Positions 16,672-26,289 are shown, counted from the first letter of the stretch. The stretch: 64,000 bases of DNA from Nitrospira sp. (GCA_030123625.1 CP126121.1:2086179-2150178); one strand, 5' to 3'. Notes: generated by a model from the letters alone, not told the origin. A program made the numbers and translations.

Positions 16672-18939
16672 TCAACGCCGGTGATAGGGAACGCAGAAGC
16701 TATTGGAGCAGTGCGCCACTTTCAAATCCCCGTCCGTCACATCGTAGTAACTGATGAGGCCGCGACCGTCCGTCCCTATGGTAATCGTCGTGAACTGACC
16801 GACGTCCCCCTGGCTTTGAACGACAGTATGGGTCGCCTTGTGACAGTCAACATCAGCGCAATGAGCGACTCGTAAATCTCCGTTCGTCGCATCGTAATAG
16901 CTAATCAGACCACGACCGTCCGTGCCGACGGTGATAGAAGTAAATTGGCCAATGTCGTCCTTGTTGTGAAGCGTGTTCACGTTGGCAGAGCGACATGGAA
17001 GGTCGGTGCAGTAAGCCACTTTCAGATCGCCGTTTGTCGCATCGTAGTAGCTGACCAGCGCGAATCCGTCCGACCCGATCGTCACAGAACTATGCTGCCC
17101 TACATTGCCCCTGCTGTCCAATGTGCTTTCCGTCGCAGATCCACAGACCACATCCACGCAATGCGCGACTTTCAGGTCTTCGTTCGTGACGTCATAATAG
17201 CTGATGAGTGCCAGCCCATCGGTACCTATGGCAATCGAGGTGAACTGACCGACGTCTCCCTTGCTGACCAAGGTGGTAATGCTGGCCGAACTACAAATGA
17301 CATCGTCGCAATGGGCCGCTTTCAGATCGCCGTTCGTGGCATCGTAATAGCTGATGAGGCCTCGCCCGTCCGTCCCGATCGTTATCGACGTAAACTGACC
17401 GACCTGATCCGCCTGGTCCAACGTAACGGCCGTCGCAATGGTGCAAGCGACGTCAGCACAGTGCGCGACTCGCAGATCGCCGTTCGTGGCATCATAGTAG
17501 CCGATGAGGGGAAGCCCATCCGAGCCGATCGTTACGGAACTGTACTGGCCAACATTGTCCTGGCTCTGAACGGTCGTCAGCGTGGCAGAGGCGCAGACGA
17601 GGTCGGCGCAGTGAACCACCCTGAGGTCGCCGTTCGTCGCATCGTAGTAACTGATCAACGCCTTGCCGTCGGCTCCCAGCGCCATCGAGGAGGATGCACC
17701 CACGTTAATAGCCGCTCCGTCCAGCGTAGTAATAGTCGCGTCGGTGCAGCCCACGTCGCCGCAATGGGCAACCTTCAGATCCCCATTGGTAACATCGTAA
17801 TAGCTGATGAAGGGCAGATCATCTCTCCCGATCGCAACGGACGTGTATGGGCCGACGTTGCCGGTACGGTCCGGCGTGGCCAGTGTGGCGGAGGTACAGG
17901 CGACATCGCCACAATGGGCGACCTTTAAATCCCCGTTCGTGGCATCGTAGTAGGTGATGAGACCCAAGCCATCGCTACCGATGACGATGGACGTGTATTG
18001 GCCGACATTGCCTTCGCTCTCAAGGACGGTGCGCGTCGGAGAGACGCACACGACCTCCTCGCAGTGGACGACTTTGAGATCGCCGTTGGTGGCATCGTAA
18101 TAGCTGATGAGGGGGCGACTATCCATCCCAATTGTCACCGAGCTGTACTGGCCCACATCAGCGGTTTTATCGGGAGTCGTAGTGAGAGTAGGCTCCGTAC
18201 AAGGCAAATCCGGACAGAGCGCCGATTTCAGGTAGTGATCGGTCGCGTCGTAATAGCTGATGAGACCCTGCCCTCCGGCAATGGTGACGGCGGTGTATTG
18301 ACCGACGTTCTCTTCCGCCTGTAAGAAGGTGAGGACAGTGACTGTCGCGGCCTCACAGGCCACATCGGTGCAGTGCGCAATCTTCAGGTCCCCGTTCGTG
18401 ACATCATAGTAGGTAATGAGGGGAAGCTTGTCGATGCCGATAGTCAGGGAACTGTACTGACCGACGTTTCCACCATGGTCGAGGGTCTTGAGCGTGGCCG
18501 ACGTGCATGCGATATTCACACAGTGAGCGATTTTCAGATCTCCGTTCGTCGAATCGTAGTAACTAATGAGGCCTAGATCGTCGCTCCCAAGCGCGATAGA
18601 GGTGTACCGGCCGACATCCCCAATGCGGTCCAGAGAGCTGATCGTCGCGGAGGTGCACATCCGGTTCGAACAGTGCGCCACTTTCAGATCCCGGTTTGTC
18701 GCATCATAGTAGCTGATAAGGCCGAGGCCGTCAGCCCCGATGGCGATGGAAGTGTATTGACCGGCATCGCCCGAACCATCCCGGGTGATAATCGAGAATC
18801 CTGGACGTTCCAGAGCCGGGCCGTCAGCTTCGGCACCAAGGTTCACCAGCAAGGTTGCACAAAGCGCCGTTCCTACAACGAGAGCGATTCTGCACAATAA
18901 AATCTTACTGGTTCTCAAGACCCTCATCGTGCGCCTCAT
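16672..18939 (-). CDS. Secreted protein of 14 tandem ~50-residue repeats
   Basis: 755 residues. After an N-terminal signal peptide (hydrophobic stretch to about residue 40, ending GAEADG) the protein is 14 repeats of about 49-50 residues. The consensus has VGQYTSIxIGxDGLxLISYY, then DATNGDLKVAHC and a second Cys 5-6 residues later. Each repeat carries this pair of cysteines, probably a disulfide. The repeat resembles a beta-propeller/beta-solenoid blade; no catalytic motif is seen. High repeat identity at the DNA level suggests expansion and recombination. It ends with a short HRR tail. Function unknown; an envelope adhesin or structural role is only a guess. Confidence 0.85.
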   Translation of the reverse strand: MRRTMRVLRTSKILLCRIALVVGTALCATLLVNLGAEADGPALERPGFSIITRDGSGDAGQYTSIAIGADGLGLISYYDATNRDLKVAHCSNRMCTSATISSLDRIGDVGRYTSIALGSDDLGLISYYDSTNGDLKIAHCVNIACTSATLKTLDHGGNVGQYSSLTIGIDKLPLITYYDVTNGDLKIAHCTDVACEAATVTVLTFLQAEENVGQYTAVTIAGGQGLISYYDATDHYLKSALCPDLPCTEPTLTTTPDKTADVGQYSSVTIGMDSRPLISYYDATNGDLKVVHCEEVVCVSPTRTVLESEGNVGQYTSIVIGSDGLGLITYYDATNGDLKVAHCGDVACTSATLATPDRTGNVGPYTSVAIGRDDLPFISYYDVTNGDLKVAHCGDVGCTDATITTLDGAAINVGASSSMALGADGKALISYYDATNGDLRVVHCADLVCASATLTTVQSQDNVGQYSSVTIGSDGLPLIGYYDATNGDLRVAHCADVACTIATAVTLDQADQVGQFTSITIGTDGRGLISYYDATNGDLKAAHCDDVICSSASITTLVSKGDVGQFTSIAIGTDGLALISYYDVTNEDLKVAHCVDVVCGSATESTLDSRGNVGQHSSVTIGSDGFALVSYYDATNGDLKVAYCTDLPCRSANVNTLHNKDDIGQFTSITVGTDGRGLISYYDATNGDLRVAHCADVDCHKATHTVVQSQGDVGQFTTITIGTDGRGLISYYDVTDGDLKVAHCSNSFCVPYHRR

Positions 18940-19170
18940 CACAATGGCTCTAAGTCAAGAGAGACGCGGGAATACTCAGTGAATTCTCGCCGTATGACTT
19001 TTACAGTCTATATCTCGACAAAGATGAGAGTCCACTGGTGGAGTTGGGTCCGTGAACCACCACGTCAACCTACGGGATGGAACTCTGCGAGAGGAATGTA
19101 TTCCACGATAAGACTGATGGTCGGGTAGGGTGCAGTCACTGGAACAGGAACATCAAACCTGGTGCAGGTT

Positions 19171-19710
19171 CTACTTCTCGTCACACTTCTTGAACTTCGA
19201 CTCCAAACAGCGTTGGGCCAGCTCCTGCGCTTTCTGGATCTGATCCGGAGTCATATGTGATGCCACATTTTTCCGATCCTTCATCAGCTCTTGTTTCGAC
19301 CCGCCGCTTAACGATTCCACTGCGATGCTGTACCACATATAGGCACGAACATAGTCTTGTGGAACGCCTTGTCCCTTGGCATACATTTGGGCTAATTCAT
19401 TTTGCGCTCCCGCGTGACCTTGCTTCGCAGCCATGCCATGCCATTTCAGTGCGGCTTGGTAGTCGTGCGTTACGCCCAGACCGCTGGCATATAGCAGTCC
19501 GAGGTTGTACTGCGCTCGCGCGTCTCCTTTTTCCGCCAGAGGGTAAAAGAGCCCCGCCGCGAGCCTGAAATCTCCACTCTTCAGCGCCTCGTATGGCTCC
19601 TCCCCGGACAGGGGTACCGCTTTCTTGGAATCACTCCGTAACGATTCCGCTGTCGCCGCGACAGACGCACCGGTCAGAATCCAAACACCTAGGACCACGA
19701 TTAGCCTCAT
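19171..19710 (-). CDS. Sel1-like repeat protein, exported
   Basis: A 179-residue protein beginning with a signal peptide (LIVVLGVWILTGASVAATA). Two to three Sel1-type repeats follow, e.g. DARAQYNLGLLYASGLGV and HAGAQNELAQMYAKGQGV, ending in a Cys-containing tail. These repeats mediate protein contacts. I chose the ATG at 19710 because AGG lies 7 nt upstream and it puts the signal peptide at the N-terminus; an ATG at 19779 would add 23 residues. Confidence 0.8.
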   Translation of the reverse strand: MRLIVVLGVWILTGASVAATAESLRSDSKKAVPLSGEEPYEALKSGDFRLAAGLFYPLAEKGDARAQYNLGLLYASGLGVTHDYQAALKWHGMAAKQGHAGAQNELAQMYAKGQGVPQDYVRAYMWYSIAVESLSGGSKQELMKDRKNVASHMTPDQIQKAQELAQRCLESKFKKCDEK

Positions 19711-19794
19711 CAATATACCTGCCTTTCGGCGTCGGCCTTGGAATTCAAGTGGCCTATGTTCAACAACCATTTCATTCATTGACGTTACTCCCAA

Positions 19795-20120
19795 AGAGCA
19801 CTGTTCGGTCGTCTTTGTTATTGACTAAGACCGCTGTATTGTCAATTATTGTTGTGCCACGAGCCTTCGAGACCTCATTGGCAAGGACCAATGCCGCCGG
19901 CTCACTCGCTTGTGCTTTCCATCCGCTGCAACGCTTCTTCCGTCCAAAGCGATCGTAGGCCTGCTGACACCACAGTGTCTGCCTCTTGCTCTATGGCCCC
20001 TACTTTGGCATGACACCTTTTGAGTTGTAGCAATTGACTTGCTCTGATAAGTACACGATCAGCCGGTAAGGACACAGTCGGAGAAACTCAGCTCGGGGAA
20101 AACGACGATCGAGGTAATCC
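19795..20120. other. Intergenic region, nothing recognised
   Basis: 326 bp between divergent genes. I see no gene, RNA or repeat. It probably holds two promoters. Confidence 0.4.
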
Positions 20121-20954
20121 ATGCCGACGACGTACCAAGAACGATTCGGGAATAACGACGATCTCATCCATGCTTACGCCAATGATAATTCTCCTCGTGC
20201 GTCCGAAATTCAATATCTCTATGGCCTGATCAAGCGTCTCAAAGCGCGACGGGTCCTGAATGTTCCCTTCGAAGGTAGTCTCATAAAGAGCGTCGCGACA
20301 AATGAGCAGGTCACGTTCGCGGATTTCGTTGTGCCGGCGACCTTGCGCAGGTGGAATATTCTCAAAACAGACTTCGGCTTGACCGGAATACGGAGGAGCT
20401 ATTTCGACGCGGTGATCTCCATTGCAGGGATACATCATCTTACGGATCAGGAACAGTTCGAATTCATCGCAGCCACTCGAAAGGCACTGAGAGCCGGCGG
20501 AAGGCTGCTAATGGTGGAGGTGACAACCGACTCGCCCACGAGCCGTTTCCTTGACGGTTTTGTGGGGCGACATACTGCTACGGGCCATGTCGGAAACTAC
20601 CTTAAAACTGACTTCACCCGAATGGTGAAGCTGGCCGGATATCAAAAGATCAGCAGGAAAACCGTCATCCATGAATGGGTGTTTCGGGACAAAGAGCATC
20701 TCTATACCTGGATGCTGAAGTTTTTTGGTTTCTCCGTTCCCAAAAAGAATCTCATCACTCAGGTCGACGGCATCTTGGGCATCAATCAGCGAAAAACGTG
20801 CTTGACGGTGAATTGGCCGTTGGACTTTGTCAGCGCGCAGGCCGAAAGAACACCTCAGAAAATATCTTCTCCCCATCCGCTGGATAAAATCGGCCGATCC
20901 CGCCTGCGGGCAAATTCGTCAGCTCGCCGAAAAGCACCCGTTCCGTATCGGTAA
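20121..20954 (+). CDS. Class I SAM-dependent methyltransferase-like protein
   Basis: 277 residues. The region VLNVPFEGS (about residues 45-53) sits where motif I would be but is degenerate. FDAVISIAGIHHLTD (about residues 95-109) is a typical methyltransferase motif IV/post-I pattern, and LRAGGRLLMVEV matches motif VI. The last 40 residues, rich in Ser, Arg and Pro, overlap the convergent neighbour and look non-conserved, so the ancestral stop may have been lost. The substrate is unknown; the TupA-like neighbour suggests cell-surface polymer modification, but this is inference. Confidence 0.6.
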   Translation: MPTTYQERFGNNDDLIHAYANDNSPRASEIQYLYGLIKRLKARRVLNVPFEGSLIKSVATNEQVTFADFVVPATLRRWNILKTDFGLTGIRRSYFDAVISIAGIHHLTDQEQFEFIAATRKALRAGGRLLMVEVTTDSPTSRFLDGFVGRHTATGHVGNYLKTDFTRMVKLAGYQKISRKTVIHEWVFRDKEHLYTWMLKFFGFSVPKKNLITQVDGILGINQRKTCLTVNWPLDFVSAQAERTPQKISSPHPLDKIGRSRLRANSSARRKAPVPYR

Positions 20955-21744
20955 AAAAGTCTACTCGGATATAGGAGAACTCTGCCGAAAGAATTCGCGA
21001 TTGGCTCAACAAGTTCGGCAAGAACCCCCAGCTAGCCGGCTCGAACTCTTGGAGGGGGTAAAACAAGCTTACTCCTAAAGGTGTTCCGTCTATGTCGAAC
21101 GTCTGCCGCGCTTTGGTGTACCGATCGATCAGGCTGACGAGCTTGGGCTCCCCCCTCAGGCAGTGCACTGATCCTTCAAGTGAAAAAGAGTCGTCGATGT
21201 ACTCCTCAACGATGACTTTCCGCTCAAGAGCGGCGTAGTTCTTTTCCAGATCAGACATAAAATAATCCTCATGAAACCAATTCTTAATCTTGGATAGCGC
21301 CGTCATGTATTCATCTTCCGAGCGCGCGATGATTACTCTCCCGGAGCTATTCGTGGGTTTAATTACGCAAGGAAATGTCGACGGCCTATACCGCTCAACT
21401 TCGCCCTCAGTCCGCAGGACATGGGTCGTTGGAGTGGTTGTTCCCGGACCGAGCCTCTCCTCCGTGTACAGCTTGCAGTACTCCTTGTCGGTCACGCGTC
21501 TTCGTAATGAGCCCTCCAGCTCAGCCCCGGATTTCACTTGAAAGAGGAAATCATTAAATAACCGGCCCGGTCTTATCGGAAGCCTGTGATGCGCTGCTAT
21601 AAACTGAAAGAGATACGTCGGATACAGAACGACATTGAGCATCGAAGGGGGAACGTTTCTTCTGTAGAGCGTCAGCGAGACCCGGCGAAAGCGTTTATAG
21701 AGAAAAACGGAGAGTTTCACCAAAGCGGCAGAGGATTGTTTCAT
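20830..21744 (-). CDS. TupA-like ATP-grasp protein
   Basis: 304 residues resembling the TupA-like ATP-grasp family of surface-polysaccharide/teichuronopeptide enzymes. YPTYLFQFIAAHHRLP, then FPCVIKPTNSSGRVIIARSE with the ATP-binding lysine and glycine-rich loop, VIVEEYI and SYIRVDFF (metal-binding Asp) follow the family order. It probably ligates an amino acid to a surface polymer. The gene overlaps the methyltransferase-like gene tail-to-tail by 125 nt. Confidence 0.7.
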   Translation of the reverse strand: MKQSSAALVKLSVFLYKRFRRVSLTLYRRNVPPSMLNVVLYPTYLFQFIAAHHRLPIRPGRLFNDFLFQVKSGAELEGSLRRRVTDKEYCKLYTEERLGPGTTTPTTHVLRTEGEVERYRPSTFPCVIKPTNSSGRVIIARSEDEYMTALSKIKNWFHEDYFMSDLEKNYAALERKVIVEEYIDDSFSLEGSVHCLRGEPKLVSLIDRYTKARQTFDIDGTPLGVSLFYPLQEFEPASWGFLPNLLSQSRILSAEFSYIRVDFFTDTERVLFGELTNLPAGGIGRFYPADGEKIFSEVFFRPAR

Positions 21745-22900
21745 TGCAGGAGCGCGATTTGTGAAGTCGCCGGTATATTATTATTCAGGGGGCCGTCGGC
21801 ACACTGTTAATCGATTGTTTCAGGCGTGCTGGCTAGCAGAGGATTACCAGCCATCCATAATGTCGCCGAAGAAGCCCGGATTGGCGATTTCCACTTAGAG
21901 CTCTCTCTTCGACATAGTAATTCACTCCTGCGCCCCGCCCATGATGGTAGAGGTGCTTTTAAATTCGTACATCTCATCAGGACCGAATCGGCATGGCATG
22001 CAATACCGAAGCTATTGGTCTCTGGAGGCAAGCAGGGAGCTACCTAGATCAGTCTGCATGGCCGGCAATCCGCAGTGCTCGCGGTGGAATACCCCTCAAG
22101 GGTTCCTAAACGAATACCTATTAACAAGGACTCTCTAAACAAAGAAACCCACCGCTGCAAACGATCTTTCACAAAAAATGATTATGCCGGTCATTCTACT
22201 TGTAGGGCTAAAGGATAGCCAGTTATGTAGAGAAGTACGAGACGAGTTCCTCCGTCCCTCCATGTTTCCACTCAGAGGTCCTAGTTCCGTCACCATACAA
22301 GACAGACCCTCCATCCCTACACTTCACTGTGTACTCTGGTAGACATACTCTTGGCGCCATGAGCAACTAATTGGTGTAACTTATGATAAACCGAGGAATT
22401 TTTCAGTGAGACCCATTGTCCAAATATCTCCTGACGTGCTGCTCTCATGGCATTCAACTTGCTGTAACAGAGCTCCATATTGAATGGCATCCGACGCCGA
22501 GTGTCCGGTGGTCGGTAAACGAACCTGTCGAACCACGGACGCCGCCACCGAACAATCCTGTTGAGATATGGATGACGACGGAAACTCCGTATGAGGACCA
22601 GATGAGGACCAGTGTGCTCCATTGCAAGAAGAAAAGCATACGGCTGCTATATGCTCAAGCAATTGCGGATCTGCAACACCGTCTATCTGGAGGTTATTCA
22701 CAAGTGAGGGAGGCGTATTTGCTGTATCACCTCATCGCTATCCCCTGTGCGCTCATCCTTGATTGTGCGGTGTGGCTCGGCAACCGCATCATGCCGAGGA
22801 TCAAATAATCTGCGATCTCCGCAACATGATCTTTGCGTGGGCTCGGGCAGTACCTTTCTCGCCATGGGCGATATTGTGTTCGCCGTGGCTGGGACCGCAT
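21745..22900. other. Gene-poor stretch left of integrative element
   Basis: About 1.15 kb with only short frames on both strands, none with recognisable family signatures, consistent initiation or good codon use. It lies between the ATP-grasp gene and a decayed integrase, so it is probably eroded remains of an older integrated element. I could not identify any parent genes. Confidence 0.5.
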
Positions 22901-23020
22901 CTTCCATGACCTGTGGCACTGTGCGGTAACAAACCTGGCCGACGAGGCGTTGAAATTGAAACCTTCATGAAGATCGTCGGGTATTCCTCTGTAGACATCC
23001 GCAACACGTGCTTCCCCACG
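22901..23020 (+). pseudogene. Decayed 3' end of a tyrosine integrase
   Basis: Nucleotides 22901-22994 match the intact integrase at about 30949-31042 (the HDLRH...VGHSS region). There is a one-base deletion, an Arg-to-Trp change in HDLRH and a stop. A deletion of roughly 80-100 bp then joins it to a stretch (22998-23020) matching 31124-31146. It lies directly before the left 18-bp att copy, as the intact integrase lies before tRNA-Leu, so it is the remnant of an earlier related element at the same site. Confidence 0.8.
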
Positions 23021-23057
23021 GATCTGTCACTTCTGGATAATGAGATAGGAAAAGAGT

Positions 23058-23075
23058 TGGTGCCGAAGCCGGGAT
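23058..23075 (+). other. attL, copy of tRNA-Leu 3' end
   Basis: The 18-bp sequence TGGTGCCGAAGCCGGGAT is identical to 31186-31203, the CCA end and acceptor/T-arm edge of tRNA-Leu on the minus strand. The flanks diverge on both sides. It marks the left junction of the integrated element. Confidence 0.8.
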
Positions 23076-23615
23076 AGTAAAGGTGGGAATCGTTGAAGCC
23101 TTTGATGGAAGCGGCGATTCCTGCCTATCCCCTTGATACACTAGGACCATGTTCTTGTTTCTCTTTGTCTGTCTCTGGTACGGTTCGGCTCGATCTGTCG
23201 CTAAAAGTAACACCCTAATAACACCTGGCAGAAGACCTCCCCGGCATGTTCCGGCAGCTAAGGGTGGCCTTTGGAGTCCTCTAGCGCTAGTCATTTATCC
23301 TTCGCGGTTCACCTGGACTACCCCCAGCCTTCCAAAACGAATCGCACGCCAAAAAGGAACCCACCAAAAAGGAAACCACCAACTGGCTTCACCGCCTACT
23401 ACTAAAACAATGGCGATGGAGAGGTAACCTGTCTAGGCGGCCTAGGGCTGCAGCGGTATGCTAAGTGGGCGTTCGCGAAGAACTCCTTTCGGGATGACAC
23501 TGCAGAATTTTGAACTGGCAAGTCGCTACTTATAACGATTTTCTATGCATCCGTAATAATGAAGGTGTATGCTTGGCCCAGTTTAATACCCTCAAATCCA
23601 TAAAAGGTTTATCAG
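23076..23615 (+). other. Non-coding lead upstream of the deaminase, candidate inhibitory RNA
   Basis: 540 bp without a convincing gene between attL and the deaminase start. Known DcdV/AvcD systems are preceded by a short inhibitory RNA (DifV/AvcI) immediately upstream. The last ~200 bp (about 23420-23615) is the natural place for such an RNA. I see no decisive structure; this is position-based inference only. Confidence 0.35.
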
Positions 23616-25130
23616 TTGATCAAGGATGCCGAGCTTTTCATAGGGTTAGTTGGTGCGGTTGGTTCTGAATTGGATCAAGTCGTGTCTGCACTTGAACATG
23701 CCCTACAGTTAGTAAGCTACAAGTGCAGAACGATCAACGTTATAGAGCAGCTTCGAGAATTTAGAGAATATGCCCCTGACCTCTCAGATGCAAAATCGCT
23801 GTATGACCGATACATGTGTCGAATGGATGCCGGTGATTGTTTTCGCCGATCCACTGAATTGGGCGATGCATTGGCAAGACTCTCAATTAGTTCAATAAGA
23901 AGGACGCAGCGAGCACCACATAGTAAACAAAATGATCCAGCAGAACCTATACCAAGAACTGCATATATTCTACGATCCCTCAAACATCCAGACGAAGTTG
24001 ATTTTTTGCGGAAGGTTTACGGACCAAACTTTTACCTGATTGCAGCCTATACACCAAGGGATCTCAGGGTTGCACGCCTCCGAACTCGTATTGCTTCATC
24101 AAGTCATGATAGCCAAACTGATCAATATAGGGTCGATGCTGAAAAGCTTGTTTCTCGCGATATGGATGATAGGGACAATAGGTACGGTCAAAAGGTAGGG
24201 TCAACATTCCCCAAAGCTGACTGTTTTATCAATGCTCAGGCAGGCGCTGACATTGATGGAGAAACTAAGCGTTTCGTCGAGCTTCTGTTCGGGAATACAT
24301 TTCGGACTCCTACTTACCACGAATTTGGGATGTTTCATGCTCAGGCCGCTGCTTTGCGCTCATCAGCCCTCGGTCGGCAAGTTGGTGCCGCTATCATGAC
24401 TCCGAACCGAGATGTCATCGCGATTGGAACTAATGAAGTTCCGAAATATGGTGGCGGACAATACTGGGAAGGAGACAACAATGACACCCGAGACTTCCAT
24501 CTTGGGGAAGACAGCAGCGACACAAAGAAACGAGAAGCACTTGCTGAATTGTTTCATAGGTTAAAAGAAAACAAATGGTTCACATCAGAAAAATCAGATG
24601 GATACTCCGTTGAAAAGATGGTCGAGCATGCACTCCCAGTACTAAAAGGTACCCGATTGGTTAATCTTACAGAGTTCGGCAGAGTAGTTCATGCTGAAAT
24701 GGCTGCACTTCTTGATGCTTCTAGAAGGGGTGCTTCTGTACAAAACTCGACAATGTACACTACGACTTTCCCATGCCATAACTGCGCTCGACACATTGTA
24801 GCGGCTGGAATTAGAGAAGTTATCTACATCGAACCATATCCGAAAACACTGGCCGCAGATTTTCATCCTGACTCTATAGCCGTTGATACCCCTGGACCAA
24901 CTACAGCTCAGGTTCACTTCCGTCCGTTCGTAGGGGTTGCTCCAAGGCTGTATATGCAACTATTCGAAATGTGCCTTAGGAAAGATGCCCACGGCAAAGT
25001 ACTCAAGTGGAAGAACATAGATGCAAATCCCAGACTTGCATTGTCTGCTAATTTCTATATAACTACTGAGGTAGCGGAAGTGAGCAACCTTTATGAAAAG
25101 ACGGGTCGTTTAGGTCTGACTCCATGCTAA
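23616..25130 (+). CDS. dcdV: DcdV/AvcD-type dCTP/dCMP deaminase, anti-phage defence
   Basis: 504 residues with two domains. The N-terminal nucleotide-kinase-like domain starts with a P-loop-like GLVGAVGS (residues 10-17) that has Ser where Walker A lysine is expected. The C-terminal zinc deaminase domain has HAE (359-361) and PCHNC (C387 and C390). This order and length match the defence deaminases that convert dC nucleotides to dU nucleotides upon phage infection and deplete dCTP. The start is TTG: an in-frame TAA lies five codons upstream, the next ATG is deep in the domain, and AAAGG sits 8 nt before it. A housekeeping dCMP deaminase is unlikely given its length and mobile context. Confidence 0.85.
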   Translation: MIKDAELFIGLVGAVGSELDQVVSALEHALQLVSYKCRTINVIEQLREFREYAPDLSDAKSLYDRYMCRMDAGDCFRRSTELGDALARLSISSIRRTQRAPHSKQNDPAEPIPRTAYILRSLKHPDEVDFLRKVYGPNFYLIAAYTPRDLRVARLRTRIASSSHDSQTDQYRVDAEKLVSRDMDDRDNRYGQKVGSTFPKADCFINAQAGADIDGETKRFVELLFGNTFRTPTYHEFGMFHAQAAALRSSALGRQVGAAIMTPNRDVIAIGTNEVPKYGGGQYWEGDNNDTRDFHLGEDSSDTKKREALAELFHRLKENKWFTSEKSDGYSVEKMVEHALPVLKGTRLVNLTEFGRVVHAEMAALLDASRRGASVQNSTMYTTTFPCHNCARHIVAAGIREVIYIEPYPKTLAADFHPDSIAVDTPGPTTAQVHFRPFVGVAPRLYMQLFEMCLRKDAHGKVLKWKNIDANPRLALSANFYITTEVAEVSNLYEKTGRLGLTPC

Positions 25131-25179
25131 ATAATCAGCATCGTTATTATATAGTTCACTGCCATAATGGAGGCCTATC

Positions 25180-25335
25180 ATGGAAGCTGGCTGGCTAAGG
25201 CAAGAAATAGAGAATGTCCAGCGTGAGGTCAGAGACTGGCCGGAATGGAAAAAGGGAACAGCAAGCGATGACCGATTGGAAGTGAAAGAGACATCCTTGA
25301 GAGAAAGTGATGACCAGCATCAACAACGGACTTAA
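25180..25335 (+). CDS. Small acidic protein, 51 aa, after the deaminase
   Basis: A short gene starting ATG at 25180 with GGAGG 6 nt upstream. It encodes a charged, helical protein starting MEAGWLRQEIENVQREVRDW and ending in a Glu/Gln/Asp-rich tail. It is 49 bp after the deaminase in the same direction and is likely cotranscribed. No known family is recognised; similar WLxxEIE..REV..WPxW small proteins exist in many genomes. The role could be defence accessory or unrelated. Confidence 0.6.
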   Translation: MEAGWLRQEIENVQREVRDWPEWKKGTASDDRLEVKETSLRESDDQHQQRT

Positions 25336-25407
25336 TAGTAAATGGGGTAGTATCCCAGCTTCCCCCTCCCTTCCTTTTTACCACAACATATAATCCCAAT
25401 AGTTGAG

Positions 25408-25713
25408 TCACTTGAATCGTCCTTTTTCGCACCAATACTTGACTTCAACTATACCAAAAGTGCCTCCCCGATAATGTGGCTGGTTTGCGGTGAATAGTTC
25501 TTGCGCAATTTCACAGTTCGCCCGATTGTATTTTGTGTCTTCATTGATACTGTTTAGTGGACGGGCATTGAAGGTTGCGACGTGAATCCTCAAAGTTTCA
25601 TCATGGTGCGCTGGGATGTCCATCCCACTACGATAAAGAGTGTATTCCACGCCATCTGATAATGCGCACGAGCTAAAGGCTCCAACAAAAATGACTACGA
25701 TAAACCACATCAT
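25408..25713 (-). CDS. Small lipoprotein, uncharacterised
   Basis: 101 residues. The N-terminus MMWFIVVIFVGAFSSCALSD has a lipobox-like FSSC, so it is likely a lipoprotein of about 85 mature residues, with one more Cys pair near the C-terminus. GGGGA lies 7 nt upstream of the ATG at 25713. No family is recognised. It is cargo of the integrative element. Confidence 0.6.
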   Translation of the reverse strand: MMWFIVVIFVGAFSSCALSDGVEYTLYRSGMDIPAHHDETLRIHVATFNARPLNSINEDTKYNRANCEIAQELFTANQPHYRGGTFGIVEVKYWCEKGRFK

Positions 25714-25805
25714 GATATTTTCCCCATGTCTAATGCTCCAGAGAGACGGCGGCATGGTATGCAAGTTTCTCAATGTCTAAGGATCCAGTCTCCTTAACCA
25801 CTGGT

Positions 25806-26180
25806 CTAATCAATTCTCCTACAAGCTCCCTGATAGTCAGAATCTAACCAAAACACAGCATGATTACTGAGGAAAGAAAATGTCCCCTTCAAGCGATTCT
25901 CAAAAGAGAATAGCTGAATCTGGTCTCCAATCCGTTTAAATACAAATAACCCGCCGTGACTAGCTCTACTTGGGACTTCTATATCGAATAGCCCGTCGTT
26001 ATCAGCCCAAAGGACCCACCATCTATTTTCCGTTAGTTTGAAATAGACTATTTCCTTTATTTCCTTTCCTTCAAACTGTCCATCACATTGATACGACGTT
26101 TTCTTTGTAGAGAAAAAGAAGAGAAACACAAACACCCCCGTGATGAAAACGGACAATCGCCAAGACCACGTCCGGGTCAT
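25806..26180 (-). CDS. Single-pass membrane protein, uncharacterised
   Basis: 124 residues with an N-terminal transmembrane segment rich in Phe and Val (about residues 8-25) and a beta-rich outer part. It lies just upstream of the lipoprotein gene in the same direction, so the two may form an operon. AT-rich like the neighbouring cargo. No function assigned. Confidence 0.6.
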   Translation of the reverse strand: MTRTWSWRLSVFITGVFVFLFFFSTKKTSYQCDGQFEGKEIKEIVYFKLTENRWWVLWADNDGLFDIEVPSRASHGGLFVFKRIGDQIQLFSFENRLKGTFSFLSNHAVFWLDSDYQGACRRID

Positions 26181-26289
26181 CTATTGAGCTTCTCCCTACT
26201 TGACCTTTCAGGAACATATAGAACCATTTTATTTAAAGGAGCAAGTACCAATTGTGTGTATTTAAGTTTTACGATATTGACACGCCTTT

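Noticed and set aside
16681-18576. Several long frames on the plus strand opposite the repeat protein
   Set aside because: They mirror the 150-nt repeat in another frame and have no start signals; shadows of the real gene.
21861-21885. Sequence resembling the 18-bp att site left of the decayed integrase
   Set aside because: GCCGAAGAAGCCCGGATT has a 2-nt insertion and a mismatch relative to the att core; similarity is too weak to call a third att copy.
22317-22808. Overlapping frames of 100-130 codons on both strands
   Set aside because: No family signature, no good ribosome site, unusual composition; they look like chance frames in decayed DNA.
23149-23427. 92-codon frame downstream of attL
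   Set aside because: Low-complexity basic composition, no ribosome site and no similarity to known proteins.
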